Origin: Oscillospiraceae bacterium
GTDB lineage: Bacteria > Bacillota > Clostridia > Oscillospirales > Acutalibacteraceae
Assembly: GCA_009783605.1 (NCBI GenBank)
Contig: WRDE01000148.1
Span: 1-5,810, forward strand
Direction: 5' to 3'
DNA length: 5,810 bases
This document shows, one piece after another, positions 1-4,714 of the stretch. A program made the position numbers and the translations under genes. The number at the start of each line of letters is the position of its first letter. Positions within the stretch are counted from its first letter, which is position 1. The notes below the pieces were generated by a model. The model was not told the DNA's origin. It did no database searches and was given only the letters and a program-made list of their open reading frames with translations.

Positions 1-9
1 TACTTGAAA

Positions 10-14
10 AAGGA
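10..14 (+). promoter_or_regulatory. Ribosome binding site of pyrK
   Basis: AAGGA lies 10 nt before the ATG at 25. The in-frame TTG at 4 has no such site upstream within the window and would place this Shine-Dalgarno sequence inside the gene, so it decides the start in favour of 25. Confidence 0.7.
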
Positions 15-24
15 ACAAAAAACA

Positions 25-795
25 ATGACTGCTCCTCACTACATCCAGCACACCGCCGTCATCGCTGCCCGGCGGGAGATCGCCCCCGGCGTTTGGGATA
101 TTTTGTTGGATACGCCGATCGCCGCACTTGCCGCGCCCGGCCAGTTTGTCAATATCCGCTGCGGCGCGCACACCCTGCGGCGCCCGATCTCTATTGCCGG
201 AATTGATAAAGAATCCGGGCAGCTGCGGCTGATTTTTGAGGTGCGGGGCGGCGGCACCGCCCAGATGGCGCAGCGGCAGACCGGCGAATCCCTCGACCTG
301 ATCGGACCGCTGGGCCGGGGCTGGCCGTTGGTTGAGCCATCATCCCGGGCCGTATTGGTGGGCGGCGGCATCGGGACCCCGCCGCTGCTGCCGTTGGCGC
401 AGTACTATGGCGAAAATGCCGCCGTAATCACCGGCTTCCGCGGCGGCAAATCGGCGATTTTGCAGCAGGATTTTGCGGCGGCCACCGAGAAAGCGCCGCT
501 GCTCTGCACCGACGACGGCTCGGCGGGCTTTTACGGGTTTACCACCCAGCTGCTGGAGCGGCACCTCGCCGAAAACGCCGCTGAGATCCTCTATACCTGT
601 GGTCCGGCGGTCATGATGAAGCGGGTGGCGGAAATCGCGGCGGAGCACGGTATCCGCTGCTATGTTTCAATGGAGGAACGGATGGCCTGCGGCGTCGGCG
701 CCTGTCTGGGGTGCGTATGCAAAACCAAAAACGGTCACACCCGCGTCTGCGCCGACGGGCCGGTATTTGAGAGTGCGGAAATCATTTGGCCGTAG
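25..795 (+). CDS. pyrK: Dihydroorotate dehydrogenase B, electron transfer subunit (PyrK)
   Basis: PyrK passes electrons from the FMN of PyrD through a [2Fe-2S] cluster and FAD to NAD+, in the fourth step of pyrimidine synthesis; the family works as a PyrD2-PyrK2 cytoplasmic complex. Seen in the 256-residue product: a ferredoxin-reductase-like N-terminal FAD domain with the RRPISI flavin motif at 52-57, a nucleotide-binding glycine motif VGGGIGTPP at 112-120, the TCGP motif at 191-194, and a C-terminal cluster loop with Cys222, Cys227, Cys230 and Cys242 in the family arrangement (MACGVGACLGC, later VCADGPVF). Length is normal. The start is the ATG at 25, chosen on ribosome-site spacing. pyrD follows after 93 nt, so the two are probably cotranscribed. 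The stop codon (793-795) lies inside the left arm of an inverted repeat, which also encodes the final proline. Identification is firm. Confidence 0.96.
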   Translation: MTAPHYIQHTAVIAARREIAPGVWDILLDTPIAALAAPGQFVNIRCGAHTLRRPISIAGIDKESGQLRLIFEVRGGGTAQMAQRQTGESLDLIGPLGRGWPLVEPSSRAVLVGGGIGTPPLLPLAQYYGENAAVITGFRGGKSAILQQDFAAATEKAPLLCTDDGSAGFYGFTTQLLERHLAENAAEILYTCGPAVMMKRVAEIAAEHGIRCYVSMEERMACGVGACLGCVCKTKNGHTRVCADGPVFESAEIIWP

Positions 796-868
796 GGCGG
801 GGGCTCTGCTCCCGCCGTTTTAATCAATTTGATCTCACCCGCGGCGGGAGCAGAGCCCCCGCCCTACG
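791..868. repeat. Perfect 27-bp inverted repeat between pyrK and pyrD
   Basis: The arms 791-817 and 842-868 are exact reverse complements over 27 bp (G+C-rich, beginning CGTAGGGCGGGGGC), separated by 24 nt. The pyrK stop codon (793-795) is inside the left arm, and the right arm ends 3 nt before the pyrD ribosome binding site. In the pyrK-pyrD transcript it would form a very stable hairpin. There is no U-run directly after it, so it does not look like a normal intrinsic terminator. No flanking target duplication was found. The size and perfect symmetry resemble dispersed palindromic elements of bacterial genomes, which is inference; copy number cannot be judged from this window. Confidence 0.9.
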
Positions 869-871
869 AAT

Positions 872-877
872 AAGGAG
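872..877 (+). promoter_or_regulatory. Ribosome binding site of pyrD
   Basis: AAGGAG, 11 nt before the ATG at 889. It supports that start over the second in-frame ATG at 895, which would be 17 nt away. It begins 3 nt after the end of the 791-868 inverted repeat, so a folded hairpin would sit right against it. Confidence 0.8.
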
Positions 878-888
878 CAATTTTTCAT

Positions 889-1800
889 ATGGATATGTCG
901 ATCAATCTCTGCGGCGTCACATTGAAAAATCCGGTGATCGCCGCTTCCGGTACCTTTGGGTACGGGCGGGAATACGCCGAATTTTTTCCGATTTCGCGGT
1001 TGGGCGCGGTCAGCTGCAAGGGCACCACGCTGCGGCCCCGGGAGGGCAACGATCCCCCGCGGATTTATGAGACGGCGGCCGGGATGCTCAACAGCGTCGG
1101 GCTGCAGAATCCCGGGCTGGAGGTGTTTATCCGCGATCACCTGCCCTGGATGAAGGCGCAGGGGGCCGTTGTCGTCGCCAATATCGCGGGTTTTTCGGTT
1201 GCCGAATACGCCGAAATCGCCGAGCGGCTGTCGGATACAGCGGCGGATATTATCGAGCTGAACATCTCCTGCCCCAACGTCGCCCACGGCGGCGCCGCTT
1301 TCGGCACCTCCTGCGCATCGGCGGGACAGGTCACCAAAGCCGTCCGGGATAAATGTACCAAGCCGCTAATGGTCAAGCTATCCCCCAATGTCACCGCCAT
1401 CGGCGATATCGCCGCGGCGACCGAGGCCGCCGGTGCTGACGCGGTGTCGCTGATCAACACGATCACCGGTATGCGGATCAACTACCTCACCCGCCGCCCC
1501 ATGCTGGCCAACAACGTGGGCGGGCTGTCCGGCCCGGCGGTACTGCCGGTGGCGATCCGGATGGTCAATGAGGTCTGGCGCCGGGTTAGCATCCCGGTGG
1601 TCGGGATGGGCGGCATCACGACCTGGTCCGACGCGGCCGAGATGATGATAGCCGGCGCGGCGGCGGTTCAGGTAGGTACCGCGACATTTGCCGACCCGTT
1701 CGCCATGCTCAAAATCATCGAGGGGCTGGAACAGTTCGCTGTTGAACAGAGGTTGAGCAGCATTTCTGAGTTGACGGGAACGCTTGAGGTTAGTGATTAG
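889..1800 (+). CDS. pyrD: Dihydroorotate dehydrogenase B, catalytic subunit (PyrD, class 1B)
   Basis: PyrD oxidises dihydroorotate to orotate using FMN, and in class 1B hands the electrons to PyrK. The 303-residue product shows a TIM-barrel pattern with the family landmarks in order: NPVIAASGTFGYG at 14-26, KGTT at 44-47 (FMN and substrate side), MLNSVGLQNPG at 66-76, the active-site loop NISCPN at 125-130 with Cys128 as the expected catalytic base (a cysteine here marks class 1), KLSPN at 163-167, GGLSGPAV at 211-218, and the FMN-phosphate loops GMGGI at 239-243 and VGTATF at 262-267. Length is normal. An adjacent pyrK confirms the 1B type. The last codons and stop (Val-Ser-Asp-stop) are formed by a 7-bp repeat array that starts at 1788, so the native C-terminus may have been replaced by repeat sequence. 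No PyrR-type attenuator is visible upstream; the operon promoter lies outside the window. Confidence 0.97.
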   Translation: MDMSINLCGVTLKNPVIAASGTFGYGREYAEFFPISRLGAVSCKGTTLRPREGNDPPRIYETAAGMLNSVGLQNPGLEVFIRDHLPWMKAQGAVVVANIAGFSVAEYAEIAERLSDTAADIIELNISCPNVAHGGAAFGTSCASAGQVTKAVRDKCTKPLMVKLSPNVTAIGDIAAATEAAGADAVSLINTITGMRINYLTRRPMLANNVGGLSGPAVLPVAIRMVNEVWRRVSIPVVGMGGITTWSDAAEMMIAGAAAVQVGTATFADPFAMLKIIEGLEQFAVEQRLSSISELTGTLEVSD

Positions 1801-1841
1801 TGGTTACCTAATCACTAATCACTATCCACTATCCACTAACC
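1788..1841. repeat. Heptanucleotide array with inverted symmetry at the pyrD 3' end
   Basis: On the right are four abutting 7-bp units: TAATCAC (1809-1815 and 1816-1822), then TATCCAC (1823-1829 and 1830-1836). On the left the complementary units TTAGTGA and TTAGTGG run from 1790 to 1803. Arms 1790-1800 and 1808-1818 form a perfect 11-bp hairpin with a 7-nt loop. The outer ends 1788-1806 and 1823-1841 also pair at 16 of 19 positions, so the whole 54 bp behaves as one small inverted-repeat element. The pyrD stop codon (1798-1800) is within the left arm. It leaves only 16 nt before the prmC start. Confidence 0.85.
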
Positions 1842-1857
1842 CCTGGTGTATTTTTGT

Positions 1858-2730
1858 ATGATGACTGTTAAAGAATTATTGAACTCCACCGCCGCCGCGT
1901 TGGCTGCCGGCGGTATCGCCCGAGAGGATGCCGCTTTTGAGGCGCGCTGTCTGGTTGAGGATCTCGCCGGTATCGGCCGCGGGCGGTTGGAAGCGGCGGC
2001 GGGGCTGCCGGTCGCTCCCGCGCATATCGCGGCGGTGGAGCGGGCGGTCCGGGAGCGTATCGGCGGGCGGCCGCTCCAGTATATTCTGGGGGAATGGGAT
2101 TTTCTGCGGCTGCGGCTGGCGGTAGGGGAGGGGGTGCTCATTCCCCGCCCGGAAACCGAGCTGCTGTGTGAGACTGCCGTAAAATGGCTGGCCGGGCGGC
2201 AGGTTCGCCGTCCGCGGGTATTGGATCTGTGCGCCGGCTCCGGCTGTGTCGGATTGGGCATCGCGTCGCTGTACCCCGGCGCCACAGGTCGGGACGACCT
2301 GCAGGTGACGCTGATAGAGAAATCGCCGGAAGCGCTGGCCTATCTGCGCCGGAACGCGGCGCGGTATCCGGAAGGGGATACGACGGTGATACCGGCGGAT
2401 ATCCTGACCGCCGATCCTGCGAGGTTCGGCGAATACGACCTGTTGGTTTCCAACCCGCCCTATATCCCCGCGTCCGAGCTGCCGGATCTGATGCCGGAGG
2501 TGCGGCGGGAACCGGCGATGGCGTTGGACGGCGGGGAGGACGGGCTGTTATTTTACCGCGCCATAGCCGGGCGCTGGCTGCCGGCGCTGAAGCCCGGCGG
2601 ATGCTGCGCGGTGGAGGTCGGGGCCGGGCAGGCGGAAGCGGTTATGGCGCTGATGGCGCCGGCGCTGACCGCAATCAGCGCGGTAAAGGATTACAGCGGT
2701 ATTGACCGGGTGGTATACGGGGTGGTTTGA
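1858..2730 (+). CDS. prmC: Peptide chain release factor N5-glutamine methyltransferase (PrmC/HemK)
   Basis: PrmC methylates the glutamine of the GGQ motif in release factors 1 and 2 using S-adenosylmethionine, which speeds translation termination. In the 290-residue product an N-terminal helical domain (about 1-85) carries the family signature RPLQYILGEWDF at 71-82, followed by GVLIPRPETELL at 92-103, the SAM-binding motif LDLCAGSGCVGLG at 122-134, and the catalytic NPPY motif at 199-202 followed by IP. It is slightly longer than the E. coli enzyme (277 residues). Part of the excess is a segment near 141-148 (GATGRDDL) that contains a short DNA palindrome. The start is uncertain: ATG 1858, ATG 1861 and GTG 1846 are all in frame. 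None has a good ribosome site; the best candidate is GGTG at 1845-1848, 9 nt before 1858. prfA, its frequent neighbour, is not in view. The gene ends 4 nt from a convergent gene with no obvious terminator between. Confidence 0.95.
   Translation: MMTVKELLNSTAAALAAGGIAREDAAFEARCLVEDLAGIGRGRLEAAAGLPVAPAHIAAVERAVRERIGGRPLQYILGEWDFLRLRLAVGEGVLIPRPETELLCETAVKWLAGRQVRRPRVLDLCAGSGCVGLGIASLYPGATGRDDLQVTLIEKSPEALAYLRRNAARYPEGDTTVIPADILTADPARFGEYDLLVSNPPYIPASELPDLMPEVRREPAMALDGGEDGLLFYRAIAGRWLPALKPGGCCAVEVGAGQAEAVMALMAPALTAISAVKDYSGIDRVVYGVV
2285..2301. repeat. Short palindrome inside prmC
   Basis: CAGGTCGGGACGACCTG, a 7-bp perfect stem with a 3-nt loop, lies in frame in prmC and encodes most of GATGRDDL (residues 141-148). 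This stretch falls between the alpha helix after SAM motif I and the next strand (VTLIE), where homologues usually have only a short turn. CAGGT recurs directly after it (2302-2306). It may be a small in-frame insertion or may be chance in GC-rich DNA. Confidence 0.45.
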
Positions 2731-2734
2731 TGGT

Positions 2735-3211
2735 TTATCTCCGTATGAATTCATATTCGCGGGATCCCGGGTTCCCCATAAAACCGACTCCGGTGAGATA
2801 TAACCTGCTCCCCAGAATTCTATATATTACCGGGTCATAGGGGTAGTGATTGATATCCGAAAAGATGATGATATTATTTGCGGATGTTTGATAGTAGACC
2901 GCGTCGGAGGGGATGGCGGTCTGATTTTTTGTCGAAAAACACGAGCCGTCTTTGTTGAATACGAAACAGAGGTCGCCGGTACCGTTTACCCATGTTCCGG
3001 CAAGATGGTTACCGCTTCCGCATAACGCGGAGAGGAGCGCGAAAGCGAGAATAACCGCGACGGCGCAGGTGATGACGCCGATCAGCCTGTGATGGTTTCT
3101 CTGAACTGACCGCGAGGAACCGGCCGGCGGAGCGGGATCGGCAGCCGTCCCGCAGCCGCCGCAGAATCTGTCCTCTGCCTCGAGTTGAACGCCGCATTGT
3201 CCGCAGAACAT
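2735..3211 (-). CDS. Zinc-ribbon, single-pass membrane protein of unknown function
   Basis: This 158-residue protein was not matched to a named family. Seen in order: an N-terminal zinc ribbon with CxxC pairs Cys3/Cys6 and Cys17/Cys20 (MFCGQCG ... FCGGCG); a polar linker to about 42, rich in Pro, Ser and Arg; one hydrophobic segment at about 43-64 (LIGVITCAVAVILAFALL); and a C-terminal domain (69-158) opening with LAGTW and rich in beta-forming residues, similar in pattern to small lipocalin-like or DUF-type outer domains of Firmicutes. The likely topology, by inference, puts the zinc ribbon inside and the C-terminal domain outside the cell. The start is supported by AAGGGAGG 8 nt upstream and a good promoter. 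It is convergent with prmC (4-nt gap) and divergent from the sugar kinase. No function is assigned. Confidence 0.85.
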   Translation of the reverse strand: MFCGQCGVQLEAEDRFCGGCGTAADPAPPAGSSRSVQRNHHRLIGVITCAVAVILAFALLSALCGSGNHLAGTWVNGTGDLCFVFNKDGSCFSTKNQTAIPSDAVYYQTSANNIIIFSDINHYPYDPVIYRILGSRLYLTGVGFMGNPGSREYEFIRR

Positions 3212-3219
3212 GCTGGTGG

Positions 3220-3227
3220 CCTCCCTT
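3220..3227 (-). promoter_or_regulatory. Ribosome binding site of the zinc-ribbon gene
   Basis: On the minus strand AAGGGAGG lies 8 nt before the ATG (3209-3211). It is strong and well spaced, and it fixes the start of the zinc-ribbon protein. Confidence 0.85.
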
Positions 3228-3243
3228 GAAATTTATCTTCTAC

Positions 3244-3272
3244 AGTATAGCAAACGGAATCGGAAAAAACAA
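3244..3272 (-). promoter_or_regulatory. Sigma-A-like promoter for the zinc-ribbon gene
   Basis: On the minus strand, -35 TTGTTT (3267-3272) and -10 TATACT (3244-3249) are separated by 17 bp, with TGC just before the -10 (extended -10). The predicted start is near 3237, giving a leader of about 25 nt that contains the ribosome site. The -35 region is part of a small A/T-rich inverted repeat (3264-3270 with 3276-3282). Confidence 0.7.
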
Positions 3273-3296
3273 GCGGTTTTTTGGCGAGGGGACAGA

Positions 3297-3343
3297 GCAA
3301 TCTAATTTTGTGGATGTGGAATATCATCGCAAAATTAGATTGC
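3297..3343. repeat. 14-bp inverted repeat between two divergent promoters
   Basis: The arms 3297-3310 (GCAATCTAATTTTG) and 3330-3343 are perfect reverse complements with a 19-nt spacer. The spacer can fold further (GATG 3313-3316 with CATC 3325-3328). Outside the arms, AGGGG (3287-3291) and the CCC/CCCCT at 3343-3347 could lengthen the stem with a bulge. It is upstream of both promoters, so it belongs to neither transcript leader. It could be a small mobile palindrome, a binding site shared by the divergent promoters, or an insulator; sequence alone does not decide. Confidence 0.75.
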
Positions 3344-3366
3344 CCCTAATAAAAGCACATTTCCAA

Positions 3367-3395
3367 TTGGCAAAAGCCCCTTTGTATGCTATAAT
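3367..3395 (+). promoter_or_regulatory. Sigma-A-like promoter for the PfkB-family kinase
   Basis: -35 TTGGCA (3367-3372), a 17-bp spacer, and a consensus -10 TATAAT (3390-3395) with TGC in front (extended -10). The predicted start is near 3402, giving a leader of about 27 nt. An 8-bp palindrome CCAATTGG (3363-3370) overlaps the -35 box and could be an operator half, though it may be chance. Confidence 0.85.
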
Positions 3396-3411
3396 AAACC
3401 AGCAGCAACAG

Positions 3412-3417
3412 AGAAGG
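3412..3417 (+). promoter_or_regulatory. Ribosome binding site of the PfkB-family kinase
   Basis: AGAAGG ends 11 nt before the ATG at 3429. The in-frame GTG at 3417 overlaps this site and so is unlikely to be the start; the ATG at 3425 is out of frame. Confidence 0.7.
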
Positions 3418-3428
3418 TGAACGCATGT

Positions 3429-4532
3429 ATGGAAAACCCTTATAAAAACATCGATCCCGCCAAAATCGGGACCGCGCTTATGTCGTTGACGGCCGGCGCG
3501 GTTTTCGGGTTTGACGGGTATGTGGACGAGGTCTGGGAGATTGTGGAATCCCGGTCCGGGAAGGATGCGCTGACGAAATATAAGCAGCTGGGGCGGTTCG
3601 GCGAGCTGATCGTCGGGTGCGGAACCGGCGGGGTGTCGGCCGAAATACTGCGCAAACGCCGCACCTACGGCGGATTCACCGCCAATACCGGCAACGCCGC
3701 GGCCAAGCTGGGGATCGACACCGCAATGATCGGGCTGTTCGGCCGGGATACCCTCGACCCGGTTTTCCGGGAGTTTGAGAGCGTCTGCGCGGTGATGTCG
3801 GCCGGCGATCCGGCGGTGAGCCATATCATGGAATTTGAGGACGGCAAGCTGATATTTGTGTATATCCGGGAGATCATGGACGCCGGATGGGCGACGCTGA
3901 CGGCGGCGGTGCCGGAGCGGCGGCTGCGGGAGCTTTTGGCGGATAAGGACGCGGTGGCGCTGGGATATTGGTCAAATATGCCGGCGTTCGACGATATTTT
4001 GGACGGTATCGGCGGCCTGCTGCCGGAGGACGGGCGCCCCCGGCGGATATTCACCGATCTCGCGGATATCCGGAAGCGGGATGCCGCCTCGCTGTGCCGC
4101 ACAATGGAAAAGCTGACCGACTTGAACCGGCGGCACCCGGTGACCCTGAGCCTGAACGCCCACGAAGCGGCGCTGCTGTGCGGCAGCTACAGCATCACCT
4201 TCCAATGTGAAATAGACGCGGCCCGGCGGTGCGCGGAAGCGCTGCGGCGGGTGCTGGCCTTGGATGAAATCTTAGTGCATACCCCCCGATTCGCGGTATC
4301 GGCGGCGGAGGACGGCAGCGCCGCGCTGCCCCAGCGGTTCTGCGAAAACCCGGTGAGAACCACCGCCGCCGGCGACAATTTCAGCGCCGGATACTTAGCC
4401 GCCCGCTTAGCCGGCCTGAACCCGACAGAACGCATAGCCACCGCCAACGCGGCGGCCGGCGTGTTCGTAAGGCGGGGAAAGCCTCCAGATAAAGCGGAGC
4501 TTATAAATGAAATCAAAATGCTGAACGCTTAA
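3429..4532 (+). CDS. PfkB/ribokinase-family carbohydrate kinase, substrate unknown
   Basis: Proteins of this family transfer phosphate from ATP (rarely another donor) to a sugar or nucleoside hydroxyl in the cytoplasm. Seen in the 367-residue product: an N-terminal strand with GFDGYVDEV at 27-35, where family members place substrate-contacting Asp residues; the glycine-rich first signature region ending TGNAAAKLG at 87-95; IGLFGRD at 101-107; the N-x-x-E motif (Asn243, Glu246) in LSLNAHEA; and the second signature TTAAGDNFSAGYL at 311-323, whose Asp316 is the expected catalytic base. It is somewhat longer than ribokinase (about 300 residues), with extra sequence at the N-terminus (1-20) and in the middle. 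The substrate cannot be read from the motifs, and no sugar transporter or isomerase is adjacent. It has its own strong promoter. Its last four residues and stop (Met-Leu-Asn-Ala-stop) are encoded by the left end of a repeat element, and the convergent sensor kinase ends with the same four residues. Confidence 0.88.
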   Translation: MENPYKNIDPAKIGTALMSLTAGAVFGFDGYVDEVWEIVESRSGKDALTKYKQLGRFGELIVGCGTGGVSAEILRKRRTYGGFTANTGNAAAKLGIDTAMIGLFGRDTLDPVFREFESVCAVMSAGDPAVSHIMEFEDGKLIFVYIREIMDAGWATLTAAVPERRLRELLADKDAVALGYWSNMPAFDDILDGIGGLLPEDGRPRRIFTDLADIRKRDAASLCRTMEKLTDLNRRHPVTLSLNAHEAALLCGSYSITFQCEIDAARRCAEALRRVLALDEILVHTPRFAVSAAEDGSAALPQRFCENPVRTTAAGDNFSAGYLAARLAGLNPTERIATANAAAGVFVRRGKPPDKAELINEIKMLNA

Positions 4533-4714
4533 TGCTGAATTCATGCAATTTTCAGCAAAGTTTGTTGCCGCATTATTCTATAACATAATAATCAAGGACA
4601 GCCAAAAGCTGCCCCTGAAACTCAGGGCAACAGCATTTACTTATTAATAAGTAAATGCTGTTGCCCTGCCTGAAACTGATAATTGCTTTAATTAAGCATT
4701 AAGCATTCAGCATT
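4517..4714. mobile_element. Small element with 39-bp imperfect terminal inverted repeats and heptad ends
   Basis: The ends 4517-4555 and 4676-4714 are reverse complements at 34 of 39 positions. The outer parts are built of 7-bp units (left: AATGCTG, AACGCTT, AATGCTG). The element has no coding capacity, and its ends run into both flanking genes: the left supplies the pfkB stop (4530-4532), the right the sensor-kinase stop (4699-4701). No target duplication is visible outside it. Without the nested palindrome and one 9-bp repeat it would be 143 bp. A MITE-like, non-autonomous element is the best reading, but this is inference; it may also act as a two-way transcription stop for the convergent genes. 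Confidence 0.7.
4614..4677. mobile_element. Perfect 46-bp palindrome flanked by 9-bp direct repeats (nested insertion)
   Basis: Positions 4623-4668 are a perfect palindrome of 46 bp: 23-bp half-sites with no spacer, starting CAGGGCAACAGC and centred on TTATTAATAA. It is bounded exactly by CCTGAAACT on each side (4614-4622 and 4669-4677). Abutting direct repeats of this kind are the usual mark of insertion, here 9 bp. The palindrome could be two inverted ends of an insertion sequence joined after loss of the middle, or a minimal palindromic element. In RNA it folds on either strand into a hairpin with a stem of up to about 20 bp, so it may stop transcription, although no U-run follows. The 9-bp left copy can also pair with the palindrome edge (CCCTGA 4613-4618 with TCAGGG 4622-4627). 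Confidence 0.75.

Noticed and set aside
4..24. Upstream TTG start for pyrK
   Set aside because: It would put the AAGGA ribosome site inside the gene and adds MKKEQKT, unlike the family N-terminus; ATG 25 is better spaced.
791..868. Intrinsic terminator or PyrR-type attenuator between pyrK and pyrD
   Set aside because: The hairpin is strong but has no U-run after it and no alternative antiterminator fold or PyrR-binding loop that I can see; terminating here would cut off the partner subunit.
835..1287. Minus-strand open frame opposite pyrD (150 codons), and similar frames elsewhere opposite or within pyrK, prmC, pfkB and the sensor kinase
   Set aside because: These lie over genes with unmistakable family motifs, have no ribosome binding sites of their own and encode low-complexity Arg/Ala/Pro-rich products typical of antisense or shifted reading in GC-rich DNA.
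1788..1841. CRISPR-like reading of the tandem repeats
   Set aside because: Units are 7 bp with no spacers, far from the repeat-spacer layout of CRISPR; no cas gene is present.
2744..2769. Two short palindromes, TATGAATTCATA (2744-2755) and CGGGATCCCG (2760-2769), near the prmC/zinc-ribbon junction
   Set aside because: They lie in coding sequence, have different centres, no loop and no U-run, and are short enough to occur by chance; a terminator is not supported.
3226..3420. Plus-strand 64-codon frame across the divergent control region
   Set aside because: It covers two promoters and an inverted repeat, starts without a good ribosome site and its product resembles nothing recognisable.
3417..3428. 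GTG start for the PfkB-family kinase
   Set aside because: It overlaps the AGAAGG ribosome site, whereas ATG 3429 is correctly spaced.
4533..4698. Small RNA or gene in the pfkB/sensor-kinase gap
   Set aside because: The whole gap is accounted for by the inverted-repeat element and nested palindrome, with no promoter and no open frame with a ribosome site.
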